From Bacteroidota bacterium (lineage in GTDB: Bacteria > Bacteroidota > Bacteroidia > Sphingobacteriales > Sphingobacteriaceae): a stretch of DNA of 64,000 bases. Of the stretch, positions 10,801-22,500 are shown piece by piece; positions within the stretch are counted from its first letter, which is position 1, and each line of letters starts with the position of its first letter. Both the position numbers and the translations under genes were made by a program. The stretch lies in NCBI GenBank assembly GCA_023427985.1, contig JAEYZM010000008.1, forward strand, positions 201,749-265,748. Direction: 5' to 3'. The notes beneath the pieces are model-generated. The model was not told the origin of the DNA. It did no database searches and saw only the letters and a list, made by a program, of their open reading frames with translations.

Positions 10801-13800
10801 TAGATATACCATATTATTAGATGGTGCAAATTATGTAACCCTGGATAGTTTCCAAGTATATGGTAGTATGGGTTCAACAACATCGAATTATGGATGGGGT
10901 ATAAAAGTGAATTCAAATTCACATTATAATACCATTAAAAACAATAAAATTTATGTAAGTGATAGCACAAGTTCAACCAATTATGCTGGTATAGTATTCT
11001 CTGGTTCATTAACATCGGCAACTACGGCAGGGGTGTTTACATATAATAAAGTAATAAACAATGAAATCAATGGTGGTTATTATGGTGTAATTATCTATGG
11101 TACATCTGGGAATATAACAGGTACACGAGCTAATATTGTAGCAAATAATACAATAAAGAGACCGTATTACTATGGTATATATATTGGTTATCAAGACAGT
11201 GTTTTGGTAAACAACAACAAAATTAGTAATCCATCGAGACCAATAATAAGTACAACAAATTATGGTATTTATAATGTAGGTGCATTAAGATCGACCATTA
11301 CGAACAACACCATTTCAGATTATTTCAGAGGAAATTTATCGACTTCAAATTCATTCTATGGAATTGCATTTTCTGCTGCTGATAACACAGCAGGGAATAT
11401 GAGTTTGGTTGCTAATAATGAAATTTATGGAATTGGAGCAAATGGTACACTATATGGATTGTACAATTCAAGTAGTAATGGTATTCAGAATTATCATAAC
11501 TCTATAAATTTTGATCACCCAACAGCTACATCGGGTGTTTCATATGGTGTATACCAAACAACATTGTCGACAGATTTGGAGTACAAAAACAATAGTATTT
11601 CAATTACCAGAGCAGGTGTTGGTTTAAGATATGGATACTATTTCGTAACTAATACGACAGTAGCTCAATTAAATTATAATAATATTTATGTACCGGGCGG
11701 TAACGTAGGTTATTGGAGTGCTACAGCTTATTCAAGCTTAGCTTCATGGCAAACTGCAAATGGTGGAGTTTTTGATTTGAATAGTATTTCTCAAAATCCA
11801 TTGTATAATGGAAGTAGAAATCTAATACCACAAAACGGTACACCGTTAGCATCCGTAGGGACTCCATTAACAAATGTTGTTTTTGACAGATTAGGTAATG
11901 TAAGAAGTGGTGTAGGTCCATTCATTGGTGCTTATGAAATCACTGGAGATTTTGCTGGACCACAAATGCAAGCTGGTCCTATTTCAAATACAACATCGGT
12001 TTCAAATTATACCGTTTCAAATATTTTAAATGCAACGGATGTTGCGGGTGTTGATACTACAATTGGTAACCGACCAAGATTATATTATAAGAGATCAAAG
12101 AATGCAAATACTTATGTTGATAATACATCGGCAAGTAACGGTTGGAAATGGGTAGAGGCTACCAACACAACAGCTCCATTTAGTTTTGTGATTGATTATT
12201 CAAAATTAGATAGTGCGGTACTAGTAGGAGATGTAATTGATTACTTCTACGCATCTAAAGATTTATTAGGAAACACATCGATATATCCAGCATTAGGAAA
12301 TGAAGACCCAACAAGTCTTGACTTAAGTGGAGTGGTGTTCCCTGTTTTTGGATTCAATAATTACAACATAGGTACAGGTATTTCGGGAACTATTTTAGTA
12401 GGGACAGGTAATACATACACTAGTTTAACTGGAACTTCGGGTGTGTTTAATTATATCAACGGAAATATTGTAAATGGAAATGTTGATATCGTTGTAACAT
12501 CGGACTTAACAGAAACAGGTGCTGTAGCATTGGATCAAATTACCGAAACAGGTATTGGAGGATATACGGTTACTATAAAACCGAATGGTGATACTTTAAG
12601 GAATATCACTGGTTCTTTTGTTGGAGGTTTAATCCGATTAAACGGTGCCGACAGAATTACGATTGATGGTAGTGGATCTGATACCGGTCAATATTTTAGA
12701 ATACAAAACAATACCGCTACATCAAACAATGCAGCAATACAATTAATTAGTTTAGGTAATAATTTGGGATCTTCGAACATTACCATTAAAAACTCAATCA
12801 TTGTTGCGGGTACAGGTGGTAATGCAATTGGTATCCACATTGGAGGTCCAACAATTCCATACTCAGCAGGTTCATCTAATAAGAATATTACTATAACAGG
12901 TAATACAATATTCAGAGGATCTGTAGGTATTTATGTTGGTGGTGTAGACTCTGCAAAATCAGATAGCTTAATAATTACCAATAATATTTTAGGTACAGAT
13001 GTTACGGCGGAGAACCTAAGATTATATGGAATGGCTTTAGAAGAAACTTCGAATTCAAGAATTGAAGGAAATACAATTAAGAATATCATCAATACAGCTG
13101 CGCAACAAGGTTGGGGTATTGCATTATACGATGGTTTCGCAAACGGTATTATCCGTAAAAATAATATCTATAATGTTTCATCAGGTTCAGGAGCATTTGC
13201 AGGAAGGGGAATTGAAATCATTTCTAACGCCCCAAATGAAAATATCTTAATTGAGAATAACTTTATTGCCGACATGAAAGGTGCTGGTTCTAATAATTTA
13301 AATTCTACGGGAGCAGTGGGTATTTCTGTCCGTGCAACTGGTGGGGTTAAAATGTATTATAATTCAATTCATATGCCAAGTGTGTTTAGTGCTACTACTT
13401 CGAGTACAGCAACGAATTTTAGCGCTGGTATTCATATTGGTCCAAGTACTGGCGGTATTGAAATGATTAATAATTCAATTAGTAACACTAGGTTTAACTC
13501 TGCGGATACATCAACAGCTTATGCATTATATTCAGAAGTTGGTGATACATCGTATTTGACAGTAGATTACAATAATTATTATGTCCATAATTCACAAGGT
13601 GCTGTTGCATACTTCCCGAATACCGGAAACATTGCAGATTTAGCTGCCCTAAAATTAGCGACTTCAAAAAATACCAATTCAATAAGTGTATTCCCTAATT
13701 ATATAAGTGATATTGATTTACATGCACAGGGTGTGGGTATGTATCAAAAAGGTACAAACATTGCTACTGTAAATACGGATATTGATGGTGATATAAGAAA

Positions 13801-16378
13801 CGCAAGCACACCATGTATTGGTGCGGATGAGTATATTGTTCCACCAACAGATTTGAAAATTGTTGATGTCATTTATCCGAACAATTATCATTGTGGACCT
13901 GCTTCAGACAGCATTATGGTTGTAGTTGAAAACTTTGGAACAGCAGTTCAAACGGGATTCACAGTAAAAGCTAATTTATCACAAGCGGTTACTGCTAATT
14001 TGAGCAAAGTTTATTCGGGCAATTTGGCTGTAGGTTCAAAAGATACCATTAGTGTAGGGTATTATAATGCAAATGTTAACGATACATTAACCATTGAAGC
14101 TATTGTAGATGCAAGTGGCGATGCAGATCGATTAAATGATACTATTGTAGTAGATAGGATTTTATTACCAACACCTGTTGCACCTACATTAGTAAGCAAT
14201 GATCCAGCATGTATAGGAGGACCAGCAACATTAGTTGTAAGTTCAGCGGCATTAAATATTGAATGGTACGATCAAGCTACAGGAGGTAATTTGTTAGCAA
14301 CAAACGATACATTAATTACACCTACAATAACTCGTACAGATACGTTCTATGCACAAGCGAATAATTCGACAATACAATCCGGTACTGTAGGACCATTAAG
14401 TCCATCGGTTGTAGGCGCAAACAGTGGAACTGCAGCTGCGATTACTACCTATTACATGGAATTCCAAGTGTTCCAAACAACCAAAATTGTTAGTGTAGAT
14501 GTTTTCCCTACTGCAGCAATTGGTTCTAATGGAGGTATCGATATAAGAACTCCAGCGGGTGTGTCGATGGGTGTAACAAATTATGTTACAACAGTTACAG
14601 GTGGTAACAAACAAACAGTAAATTTAAATATTACATTAGAACCAGGAATATATAGAATGGGTCAAATTCCAGCAATTACTTTATTAAGAAATACTTCTGG
14701 TGCATCTTATCCGTATACTTCTGATGCTATACACATTTTAAGCAATAATTTTGGAGCAGGATATTACTATTATTTCTTTAATTGGCAATTAGAAAGAGGA
14801 GTTCAAGGTTGTCCATCTGAAAGATTACCTGTTATAGTAACTACAACTCCAAGACCAAGTGGAGCAACAGTAGCACAAGCTAGTCCGTTCGATGGAGTAT
14901 TTAATGCGGGTACTTTAGCGAATCCAGATGAGGCATGTTTAGCAGATACATTAACCTATTTGTTAACTCCGCCTACAGGATTTAATGCAGGAGATTTGGG
15001 TACAACTTGGTTGGTTTCTAATCCTCAAGTTAAAACAATAAATGGTGCGAACCCAGCTGGTACGGTAAGTATTACAGGTTTAAATTTACAATATGTTGCA
15101 GCGGCAGGTGATTTGGATTCGACATTAGTGTTTACTGCGAAGGTGGTTAACATTGCAACGGGTTGCGATAGTGATATTACTAGATATTTAAAAGTTAATA
15201 CTGTGCCAAATGTTAATTTAGGTACAGATCAAACAGTATGTGCTGGTACACCAGTTATACTAGATGCTGGAAATGTTGGATCAACTTACTTGTGGAACAC
15301 TGGCGAAACAACACAAACTATTAGTGTTGATACCGCAGGTACGTATACAGTAATGGTTACAAATTCAGCGGGATGCTTTAGCATGGATACAGTAGTTATT
15401 AATACAATCACATTACCGGTTAAAAACTTAGGTCCAGATGTTGTGGTATGTGCGGGCACTCCAGTTACTTTAGATGCTGGTAATCCAGGAGCAACTTATC
15501 TATGGAATACAGGAGCTACAACTCAAACAATAAATGCATTGTCAAATGGTATTTATATTGTTGAAGTAACAGCAGCTGGTGGATGTTCGGTTATTGATAC
15601 AGTTGTAGTTACATTTAATGCTAATCCAGTTGTTAATTTAGGAAACGACCAATTAATTTGTACTTCAGATATCTTAACACTAGATGCGGGTAATGTTGGA
15701 TCAACTTATTTGTGGTCAACAGGTGCAACAACTCAAACTATACAAGTGAGTTTAGCGGGAACTTATTCTGTAACGGTAACAAATGCAAATGGATGCGTAA
15801 GTACAGATGAAGTAGTAATCACAAACAGAGCTGAACCAAATGCTACATTTACAGACACAGCTCTAAACGGATTAAATGTTAAGTTTACAGCAGTTGTAGT
15901 TGCGGGTCATTCATATTCTTGGAACTTTGGAGATCCAACGAGTCCAAGCAATACATCGTTACAACCAACTCCAATACATGAGTTTACAGCACCGGGTACA
16001 TATACTGTTACTTTAACCGTAACGAATGTATCTACTGGTTGTGTTAAAGTTGAAACAAGAACAATTACAGTTGTGTTCGTAGGTATTTCAAGTGCTAATA
16101 AAGAAACGTTTAATTTCTATGCGGCACCGAATCCATATGTGGGTTCAACTAAATTGAATTTCAACTTAAACAAAACATCGATGGTTTCAATTGAGATGTA
16201 TGATCTACTTGGTAGAAAAGTAAAAGATGTACAGAGCTTAACTGAAATGTCGGCTGGATCACATATCGTTGAATTATCAAACGAAAATGTTGAATTAGCA
16301 AATGGTGTTTATTTAGTTAAATTAAAAGTAGATGGTATTGAGAGTGTTATTAGAATTCAAGATAACTCTGTTCGATAA
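7889..16378 (+). CDS. Giant T9SS-sorted surface protein with beta-helix modules (paralog B)
   Basis: 2829 residues from the chosen ATG. An upstream TTG (7850) would add 13 residues before a good signal peptide (MKHSLRLILMFMF..TYAQ), so 7889 is preferred. Order: jelly-roll-like region to about 8560; Ig-like (8570-8840); beta-helix 1 (8850-10240, ends in DIGAYEF); CARDB-like (10245-10550); beta-helix 2 (10555-11945); a linking domain; beta-helix 3 (12375-13835, ends in IGADEY); CARDB-like (13850-14160); Ig-like (to about 14390); a jelly-roll-like region; three 70-residue Ig repeats; a PKD domain (SYSWNFGDPTSPSN); and a T9SS sorting domain ending in QDNSVR. It is probably a cell-surface or released adhesin or matrix protein. 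No catalytic motif was recognised, although beta-helices can also be carbohydrate-active. Confidence 0.92.
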   Translation: MKHSLRLILMFMFLFNTLLLNRTYAQDWNIAVCSGGPPASTTSNLYGPMYSVATANATNRIAVIYPASQLSGLAGKSLSSVYFHRATASGSMAGTPSYKIYLKEVSNLDWGSTALDWATATTGATLMFDGNPAPIVGSSAGWKEFNFSSNFAYSGTQNLAVFLEYTNPTASAAIAWSYEYTAPCIVTTNNNTTKYTNNTTGTLPASLSTSNYRRPYIGFDFALVPCLGTPNAGLTISNKPINCTNDTVLLSLQNATEALNINYQWQESLDSNLWSNLITVNNDSVKVTSSTNKYYRCIVSCSGNADTSTPLFIRASSILNAGTYTLNSNLPTSGSNFNSFTDFTNALYCGTNGNVTLNVDSATYIGRVTFENILLDSTKKLTINGNGSKIIHTTDAQDLFGYVFGIVNSSYITVKNFTFELGATSTKGSPFFIQNSNNCIVENNIMLGDVNATATSYMGINISSNSNSTAGISTSAGNIIRNNDIVGGYYGVYLYGDLNNTGTAYGNIISNNTVRDFYIYGIYNYGADSTQIVSNDVHRLNRVAASTFYGIYLSGNSKSVNVTKNLVHDAFVNDPTVTSTTGGIYITSNDATLGREVYITNNSIYNIATSGTNYGIYNSGSDYINIYFNTIYFNNNLTTAGTTYGFYQSTLATGIDLKNNNISISKAGSAVKYCLYFNTATSTISSNYNNLFVDTSAAGAGAKVVAYRTSAFATLLDWQAANGAIYDQNSVSERSVFASSTVLVPNAPALNNIGLYIPSVLEDITGATRSVTPDIGAYEFTPVNDDAGLMAIVDPQGICPGPNVASARLRNYGAGVLSSVTVNWSVNGVVQTPIAFIGSLNPAADSLITLGSFNVVKGNLYTIRAWTSNPNGSIDANASNDTVEVAGLTSGLLDTVTVGGAGSDFATLSDLMNVLNANGICGPLTVDVNPAAGPYNEQLVIGNISGTSPTDTILFKGNGSVITWNSSISASRYTILLDGANYVTLDSFQVYGSMGSTTSNYGWGIKVNSNSHYNTIKNNKIYVSDSTSSTNYAGIVFSGSLTSATTAGVFTYNKVINNEINGGYYGVIIYGTSGNITGTRANIVANNTIKRPYYYGIYIGYQDSVLVNNNKISNPSRPIISTTNYGIYNVGALRSTITNNTISDYFRGNLSTSNSFYGIAFSAADNTAGNMSLVANNEIYGIGANGTLYGLYNSSSNGIQNYHNSINFDHPTATSGVSYGVYQTTLSTDLEYKNNSISITRAGVGLRYGYYFVTNTTVAQLNYNNIYVPGGNVGYWSATAYSSLASWQTANGGVFDLNSISQNPLYNGSRNLIPQNGTPLASVGTPLTNVVFDRLGNVRSGVGPFIGAYEITGDFAGPQMQAGPISNTTSVSNYTVSNILNATDVAGVDTTIGNRPRLYYKRSKNANTYVDNTSASNGWKWVEATNTTAPFSFVIDYSKLDSAVLVGDVIDYFYASKDLLGNTSIYPALGNEDPTSLDLSGVVFPVFGFNNYNIGTGISGTILVGTGNTYTSLTGTSGVFNYINGNIVNGNVDIVVTSDLTETGAVALDQITETGIGGYTVTIKPNGDTLRNITGSFVGGLIRLNGADRITIDGSGSDTGQYFRIQNNTATSNNAAIQLISLGNNLGSSNITIKNSIIVAGTGGNAIGIHIGGPTIPYSAGSSNKNITITGNTIFRGSVGIYVGGVDSAKSDSLIITNNILGTDVTAENLRLYGMALEETSNSRIEGNTIKNIINTAAQQGWGIALYDGFANGIIRKNNIYNVSSGSGAFAGRGIEIISNAPNENILIENNFIADMKGAGSNNLNSTGAVGISVRATGGVKMYYNSIHMPSVFSATTSSTATNFSAGIHIGPSTGGIEMINNSISNTRFNSADTSTAYALYSEVGDTSYLTVDYNNYYVHNSQGAVAYFPNTGNIADLAALKLATSKNTNSISVFPNYISDIDLHAQGVGMYQKGTNIATVNTDIDGDIRNASTPCIGADEYIVPPTDLKIVDVIYPNNYHCGPASDSIMVVVENFGTAVQTGFTVKANLSQAVTANLSKVYSGNLAVGSKDTISVGYYNANVNDTLTIEAIVDASGDADRLNDTIVVDRILLPTPVAPTLVSNDPACIGGPATLVVSSAALNIEWYDQATGGNLLATNDTLITPTITRTDTFYAQANNSTIQSGTVGPLSPSVVGANSGTAAAITTYYMEFQVFQTTKIVSVDVFPTAAIGSNGGIDIRTPAGVSMGVTNYVTTVTGGNKQTVNLNITLEPGIYRMGQIPAITLLRNTSGASYPYTSDAIHILSNNFGAGYYYYFFNWQLERGVQGCPSERLPVIVTTTPRPSGATVAQASPFDGVFNAGTLANPDEACLADTLTYLLTPPTGFNAGDLGTTWLVSNPQVKTINGANPAGTVSITGLNLQYVAAAGDLDSTLVFTAKVVNIATGCDSDITRYLKVNTVPNVNLGTDQTVCAGTPVILDAGNVGSTYLWNTGETTQTISVDTAGTYTVMVTNSAGCFSMDTVVINTITLPVKNLGPDVVVCAGTPVTLDAGNPGATYLWNTGATTQTINALSNGIYIVEVTAAGGCSVIDTVVVTFNANPVVNLGNDQLICTSDILTLDAGNVGSTYLWSTGATTQTIQVSLAGTYSVTVTNANGCVSTDEVVITNRAEPNATFTDTALNGLNVKFTAVVVAGHSYSWNFGDPTSPSNTSLQPTPIHEFTAPGTYTVTLTVTNVSTGCVKVETRTITVVFVGISSANKETFNFYAAPNPYVGSTKLNFNLNKTSMVSIEMYDLLGRKVKDVQSLTEMSAGSHIVELSNENVELANGVYLVKLKVDGIESVIRIQDNSVR
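15212..15838 (+). repeat. Three tandem ~210-bp Ig-like repeats in paralog B
   Basis: Units start at 15212, 15419 and 15629 and have the same VNLG..C..LDAG..YLW.TG.TTQTI..GTY..C pattern as in paralogs A and C. A 29-nt stretch at 15713-15741 is identical to 5563-5591 in paralog A. Confidence 0.9.
16081..16375 (+). other. T9SS C-terminal sorting domain of paralog B
   Basis: Contains FYAAPNPYVGSTKL, a VSIEMYDLLGRK strand, NGVYLVKLKVDG and a terminal Arg. This is the type A T9SS signal pattern. Confidence 0.9.
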
Positions 16379-16399
16379 TCATTTTGTATAAATTTGTTG

Positions 16400-16427
16400 A
16401 AAAAGGCGGTTTTTATACCGCCTTTTT
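16400..16427 (+). terminator. Intrinsic terminator after paralog B
   Basis: AAAAAGGCGGT pairs with ACCGCCTTTTT around a 6-nt loop (TTTTAT). The stem is a perfect 11 bp ending in T5, 21 nt after the stop codon. Confidence 0.9.
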
Positions 16428-16458
16428 CTATTTATATCGACTTTTATAGAAAAATTAA

Positions 16459-16489
16459 TTGCATTAGCCCTTAATACTGAGTATTTTTG
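16459..16489 (+). promoter_or_regulatory. Bacteroidota-type -33/-7 promoter of paralog C
   Basis: TTG at 16459-16461 and TATTTTTG at 16482-16489, with a 20-nt spacer. This matches the Bacteroidota consensus TTG / TAnnTTTG. It predicts a transcription start near 16496 and a leader of about 37 nt. Confidence 0.6.
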
Positions 16490-16532
16490 GCAGTGTTTTT
16501 GTACTTACACAAGACATCTATATTAAATTACT

Positions 16533-19500
16533 ATGAAAAACATTTTTACCAGAGGGTTGATAGCCTTTCTATTGGTTATTGCTGTTACATTTAATTCTGA
16601 TGCTCAGCAAATTGCTCAAATTGGTTCAGGTAACTCTATACCAACGAACACCTTGTTCAGCCCAGTTTACAGGTTTTCAGCATCATCATCAACAACTGCA
16701 GCAAAGAGTAATATCTTATTTACTGCAGATGAAATTAGTGCAGCTGGAATCGTAAATGGATCGATAATCTCGGCAATTGAATTTTACAAGACAAATGTTG
16801 CAAACTTTGCTATACCAGCGAGTAAGTTCGATGTTTATGTGGCGAATTCAAGCAATACCAGTTTGGCGACAACTACAACTTGGGCTTCAATACAATCGAG
16901 TCATACTTTAGTATATCAAAGCACTAGTTATAATTTTCCAGACAGCATAGGCTGGGTAAGAATTACGTTTAATACCCCATTCGTATATAACGGTGGAGGT
17001 ATTGAAATTGCAACAGATTTAGCAATGACTGGTAATGGAGGAGCTACTGGCCCATTTCAGTGGCAATACACTTCTGGTACACCAACCGATAGAATAATAG
17101 GAATAACAGGAACAGGAACAACACTAAGTTCCACAACTTCTTCTTATAAGAACAGGCCGAATATACGATTTGTATATAGCGGAACACCTTGTGTTAGTCC
17201 GCCAACCGCTGGAACAAGCATTGCATCGGAAACGTTTGTTTGTTCGGGTGCTAATGTGAATCTTCAAGTTCAAGGCAATTCATTGGGTTTAGGTCAGACG
17301 TATGTTTGGGAAAGTTCATCTACTGAAACCGGAACATATACTCCAATTTCGACTTCGAATTCAGTTCCTTCATTTACGATAAACCCAACAAGTGATAATT
17401 GGTATAGATGTGCTATAACTTGTAGTGGACAAACTGTTTATTCAACACCAATACAAGTAAGAGTAAATTTAGGATTAAATGGAACCTTTACTATTGATAA
17501 AAGTTTAGCAACACAAGGAACAAACTTTAATTCTTTTACTGATGCAGTAAACGCATTAAAGTGTGGTATAACAGGCCCAGTGGTATTCAATGTAAATCCG
17601 AATGTAGGCGAATACAACGAATATGTTGAGGTACCCAAAATTACAGGTGCTAGTTCTACAAATACAATAACTATTAATGGTAATGGCGCAACATTAAAAT
17701 ATTTAACAACTACAAGTGCTAATAGAGCAATCGTTAAATTAGTTGGTACAGAGTATTTAATTATAGATAGTTTAAATATTGAAGGCGAACGTGGTAGTTC
17801 AACTACTAAATACGCTTGGGGTATTCATTTTATAAATAATGCAAATAATAACATCGTAAGAAATTCTACAATTACAGTTAGCGATTCTACAACGAGCACT
17901 TCTGCGTATTTTGGTATCGTCTTTTCAGGAAGTAGTACAGGTTATACTACAACTGATGTTTATAATAATAACATTATCGAAAACAATACCATTCGCGGAG
18001 GATACATTGGTATATCGATGTATGCAGGTAGTTCAAATACTGCAATTGGAAATAAGATTTTAAACAATAAAATATATAATTTTTATTCCGATGGTATCAA
18101 TGTTTATGGTACCGATTCTACATTCATAGAGGGTAATGATGTTTACAGAGATGTACCTGTTTTAATTACATCTACTGCAGGTATTATTATCCGAGGAAAT
18201 ATTGAATTAGCCACCGTAAGCAAAAATAGGATTCATGATTTGTCGGGAGGAGTTTTAACTAATGCATCGATTTTAACGGGTATCGAAATTAATGGAGCAG
18301 ATGCTGCAGTAGGTAGAGAAAATACAGTTGTAAATAACTTGATTTACAGCTTCAACAATTCAGGAACAAATTATGGTATTTATAATGCAAGTTCTAATGG
18401 TTGTAATATTTATAATAATACCATAGTTTTTAATTCCGAATTGCCTGTAAGTAGCATCACGTATGGTATTTACCAGCTAACTTTAGCATCGAATATTAAT
18501 ATTTATAATAATATTATTCAATTAACAAGAAATAGTACAGGAAACAGAATTGCTTTATACTTCGCCACGAATACTTCCACTATTAATTCTGATTATAATA
18601 TTGTTCGATTAAGCGATACAACAAGTAATATTTATTTCGGAAGTTTTGGATCAGTTGCAACAGCAGGTAATGCAGTAAAAAGTATTGATGCTTGGAGATT
18701 GAAAGGTGACTCAACCTTTGATCAAAACAGTTATGCCGATAATCCATTCTTTTTAAACCCAGCAGCGAATGATTTTACACCTACATCGGCAGCTCTAGAT
18801 AATAAAGGATTGGCAATTGCGGGTGTAACTACTGATTTCAATGGACAAACAAGAAGTGTAACCAATCCAGATATTGGTGCAATAGAATTTAATCCGCCTC
18901 CACCAGATGTGGGTGTATTTAGTTTTTCAGCACCTCAAATGCCATTAAGTCCGGGTTCATCGGATATAATTGCACGCGTAATAAATTATGGAGGTTCAAC
19001 ATTAACAAACTTTAATGTTAATTACAGTATTAATGGAGTACCTGGAACACCAATTACCTATAATGGAAGTCTAGTACAACGAGATACAGCCATTGTTAAT
19101 TTAGGTTCGTTTAATTTTATTGATGGTAGCACTTATGCAATTAAAGCTTGGGCTTATAATCCAAATGGTACCATCGACCCGAATGCATTTAACGATACAG
19201 CAATTACGAATGTTGTTGCATGTAATCCATTAACTGGTAATTATACCGTTAATACAGCACAAGCGGTATCAAGTACTAATTTTCATACAGTATCTGATTT
19301 CATAAATCGATTAAAAAATTGCGGCATCGCAGGAGATGTCGTGTTAAATGTGGATCAGAATGTTGGTGTATTAAATGAAAGAATATTTATAAGTGATATA
19401 CCAAATTTAAATGGTGTAAATACATTAACACTTAATGGTAACGGAGTAATTGTAACCGATACAATTTTAAGCACAGAAGGATTTACAAGATCTTTATTGA

Positions 19501-22500
19501 ATATAAATGAATCTGAAAATATTACCATCAGAGGATTTGAATTTAAAATCGATGAAGAAACGCAACAAGCGTATGTTGTAAACTTCAACAAATCGAAGAA
19601 CATTAAATTCACGAACAATAAGGTTACAAGTCCAACGGCTACATCTAGTACCTTTGGTGCAATTGTATTAAACAATGCTATCAATTCTACAGCTACTACA
19701 GCTGGTGCAAATACATACATCACAATCGATAGCAATATTATTGAAGGTTCATACTACGGTATTATTGTAGCAGGAACAACAACAAACAATTTGCAGAACA
19801 AACAAATTTCAATTACAAATAATCAGATTACTGACTTTGGATATTATGGAATTTACATGACTGCAAGTGATAGTAATATTATCAGTAATAATATTATCAG
19901 TAGACCGAATGCAACAAACAGTAATACGGTATATGGTATTTATATTGCATCATCGGCACAAGATTTAAGAATTGAGAAAAACAGAATTCATAGTTTATTT
20001 AAATCGGCATTAACAAGTACAAGCACAAGTTATGGTATTTATTTATCGACAGGTGCAACACCTGGATTGAAGTACAACAAGGTATTAAACAATTTGGTGT
20101 ACGGAATTGAAAATCAAGGTACAAACTATGGTTTGTATACAAGTACAAGTGGTAACATTTTTGCATATGGCAATACTATTGTACACGATAGCAAATTAAC
20201 GTCAACAGGTCCATCATACGGTATCTATGTTTCAGGATCTGCGGCGAATTCGGAATTTAAAAACAACAATATCGTTGTAACAAAAAATTCTTCGGATCTT
20301 AAGTATGGTATTTATGTAAGTACAGCTGCTACAACAATTATTTCGGATTATAATAACGTATACGTTCCACAAGGAAACTTTGGATATTATAATGGGGCTT
20401 TACGTGCAACGATTGGCGATTGGCAAACGGCAACGGTGAATAACGATTTAAATTCTTATTCATTGAATCCATTCTCTTCTGTTGTAAATAATGGTCAATA
20501 TATTCCTAACAATATTTTATTAGATGATAAAGGCACAAGTTTAGCTGATTTAACAGACGATATAAATGGTGTGACTAGAGGAGTATTCCCTGACATGGGT
20601 GCATTTGAGTTTACAATTGTAAATGATGATGCAGGTATTACAGCATTAAGTAATGGTGTAATTTGTTCGGGTAACACTTCATTAAATGTGCAATTGAAAA
20701 ATTTTGGTGCTGCACAACTTACATCGGCTGTTGTGAACTGGTCTGTGAATGGTGTTGCACAAACGCCTGTTAATTTTACAGGAGCTTTAGATAACAATCA
20801 ACAAACAGATATTGCATTGGGACCGTATAATTTCATAGCGGGTCAATCGTATTCGATTAAAGTATGGTCGAGCTTGCCAAATACATTAGCTGATATTAAC
20901 AATTTAAACGACACATTAACATTAACAGGCATACGTACTGGTATATCTGGAAATTTTACAGTTGGTACAGCTGGTAATTTTAGCACAATTAAAAACGCAT
21001 TAGATAGTATATCGATGTGGGGAGTATGCGGACCGGTAGTTCTAAATTTAGAATCGAACCGAGTGTTTACTGAACAAGTTTTTCTTTCAAATATTAAAGG
21101 TTTAAATACTCTTAATACCTTAACTATTAAAGGTAATAACACGACATTGCGTCCAGTAATTACAAATACCAATGAAAGAGCGGTAGTAAAATTCTCAAAT
21201 ATTCAATACGTCGTATTAGATAGTTTAACTATAGAAGTTGCTTCGAATTCGGATTATGGATATGCGGTGCAATTCTTACAAAACTCGCATAACAACACTG
21301 TTAAGAATTCAACAATAATTACAAGTACAACAAGTACAAGTTCTACAGCCTTTGCTGGGGTTGTGTTTAATGGAAGCGCAAATAGTATTTTGAGCAATAA
21401 TAACAATGCGTTCAAAAACAACAAAATTGAAAACAATACGATTATTGGAGGTTATTACTCAATCGTATTATATGGTAATCCAAACGATATAGAATTATCA
21501 AAATCAAATGAGTTTAGAAATAATTCTATCAGAGATTTTTATACGTATGGTATTTATGTTTATGCATCGGATAGTGCGATAATTTATGGAAATAATTTAG
21601 AACGACCTAACCGTACAAGTGTAACAACGGCAAATAACATTTACATAACTAACCTAAGTAAAAATCTTAGAATATATAATAATAAAATTAGCAATTCATT
21701 TGGTGGAAACTTAACATCAACATCAGCCTTTTATGGAATATACTTTACAGGTAGTCCTGCAAATGGAATGAAAGAAAGTATTGTAGCTAATAACCTAATC
21801 TATAATCTAACTGGTAATGGCGCTCAATACGGATTATATTTAACAAATTCAGATAGTATACAATTCTATCATAACACATTAATTTTTAACAATCAAGTTT
21901 CAAACACCGCAGTTATTAATGCTTTGTTACAATCGGGAACAACCGCATTACCAAACATTATTTTTAAAAACAATTTAATTTCTATCACTAGACCAGGAAC
22001 TGGAAACAGAATAGGATTATATTTAACAGCGGCTGGTAGTAATGTACAATCGAATAATAACAATTTCTACATCAATGCAAATGGTGGAAATAATAATGTT
22101 GTTTATGCGAATTCAACTTTCTACTCTAACTTATCTGCATGGCAAGTAACAGGTCAAGATGCGAATAGTTATGCATTGAATCCTTCGTTTAGTATTCCAA
22201 GCCCAGGTGTATATCTTCCAAGTTCTGGCGCTTTAGACAATCAGGGTGTTTATATTCCTTTTGTGGATAAAGATTTGAGGGACTCTGTAAGAAATATGGT
22301 TAGTCCGGATATTGGAGCATTCGAATTCACAGGTATAGCTCAAGATGCAGCAATTCCTAGTATTGATTTCAGAGGATCGTGTCCAGGATTAACGGATATT
22401 AAAATTAATTTATTAAATGCATCTAGTAGTACACTAGACGATATTACTATCAATTGGAAGGTGAATGGTGTTTCACAATCTACGGTTAACTTAAGTAATT

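Noticed and set aside
10321..10812. Open frame of 163 codons on the - strand inside paralog B
   Set aside because: Repetitive beta-helix and Ig-like coding sequence leaves many open antisense frames; none has a plausible start context or protein features.
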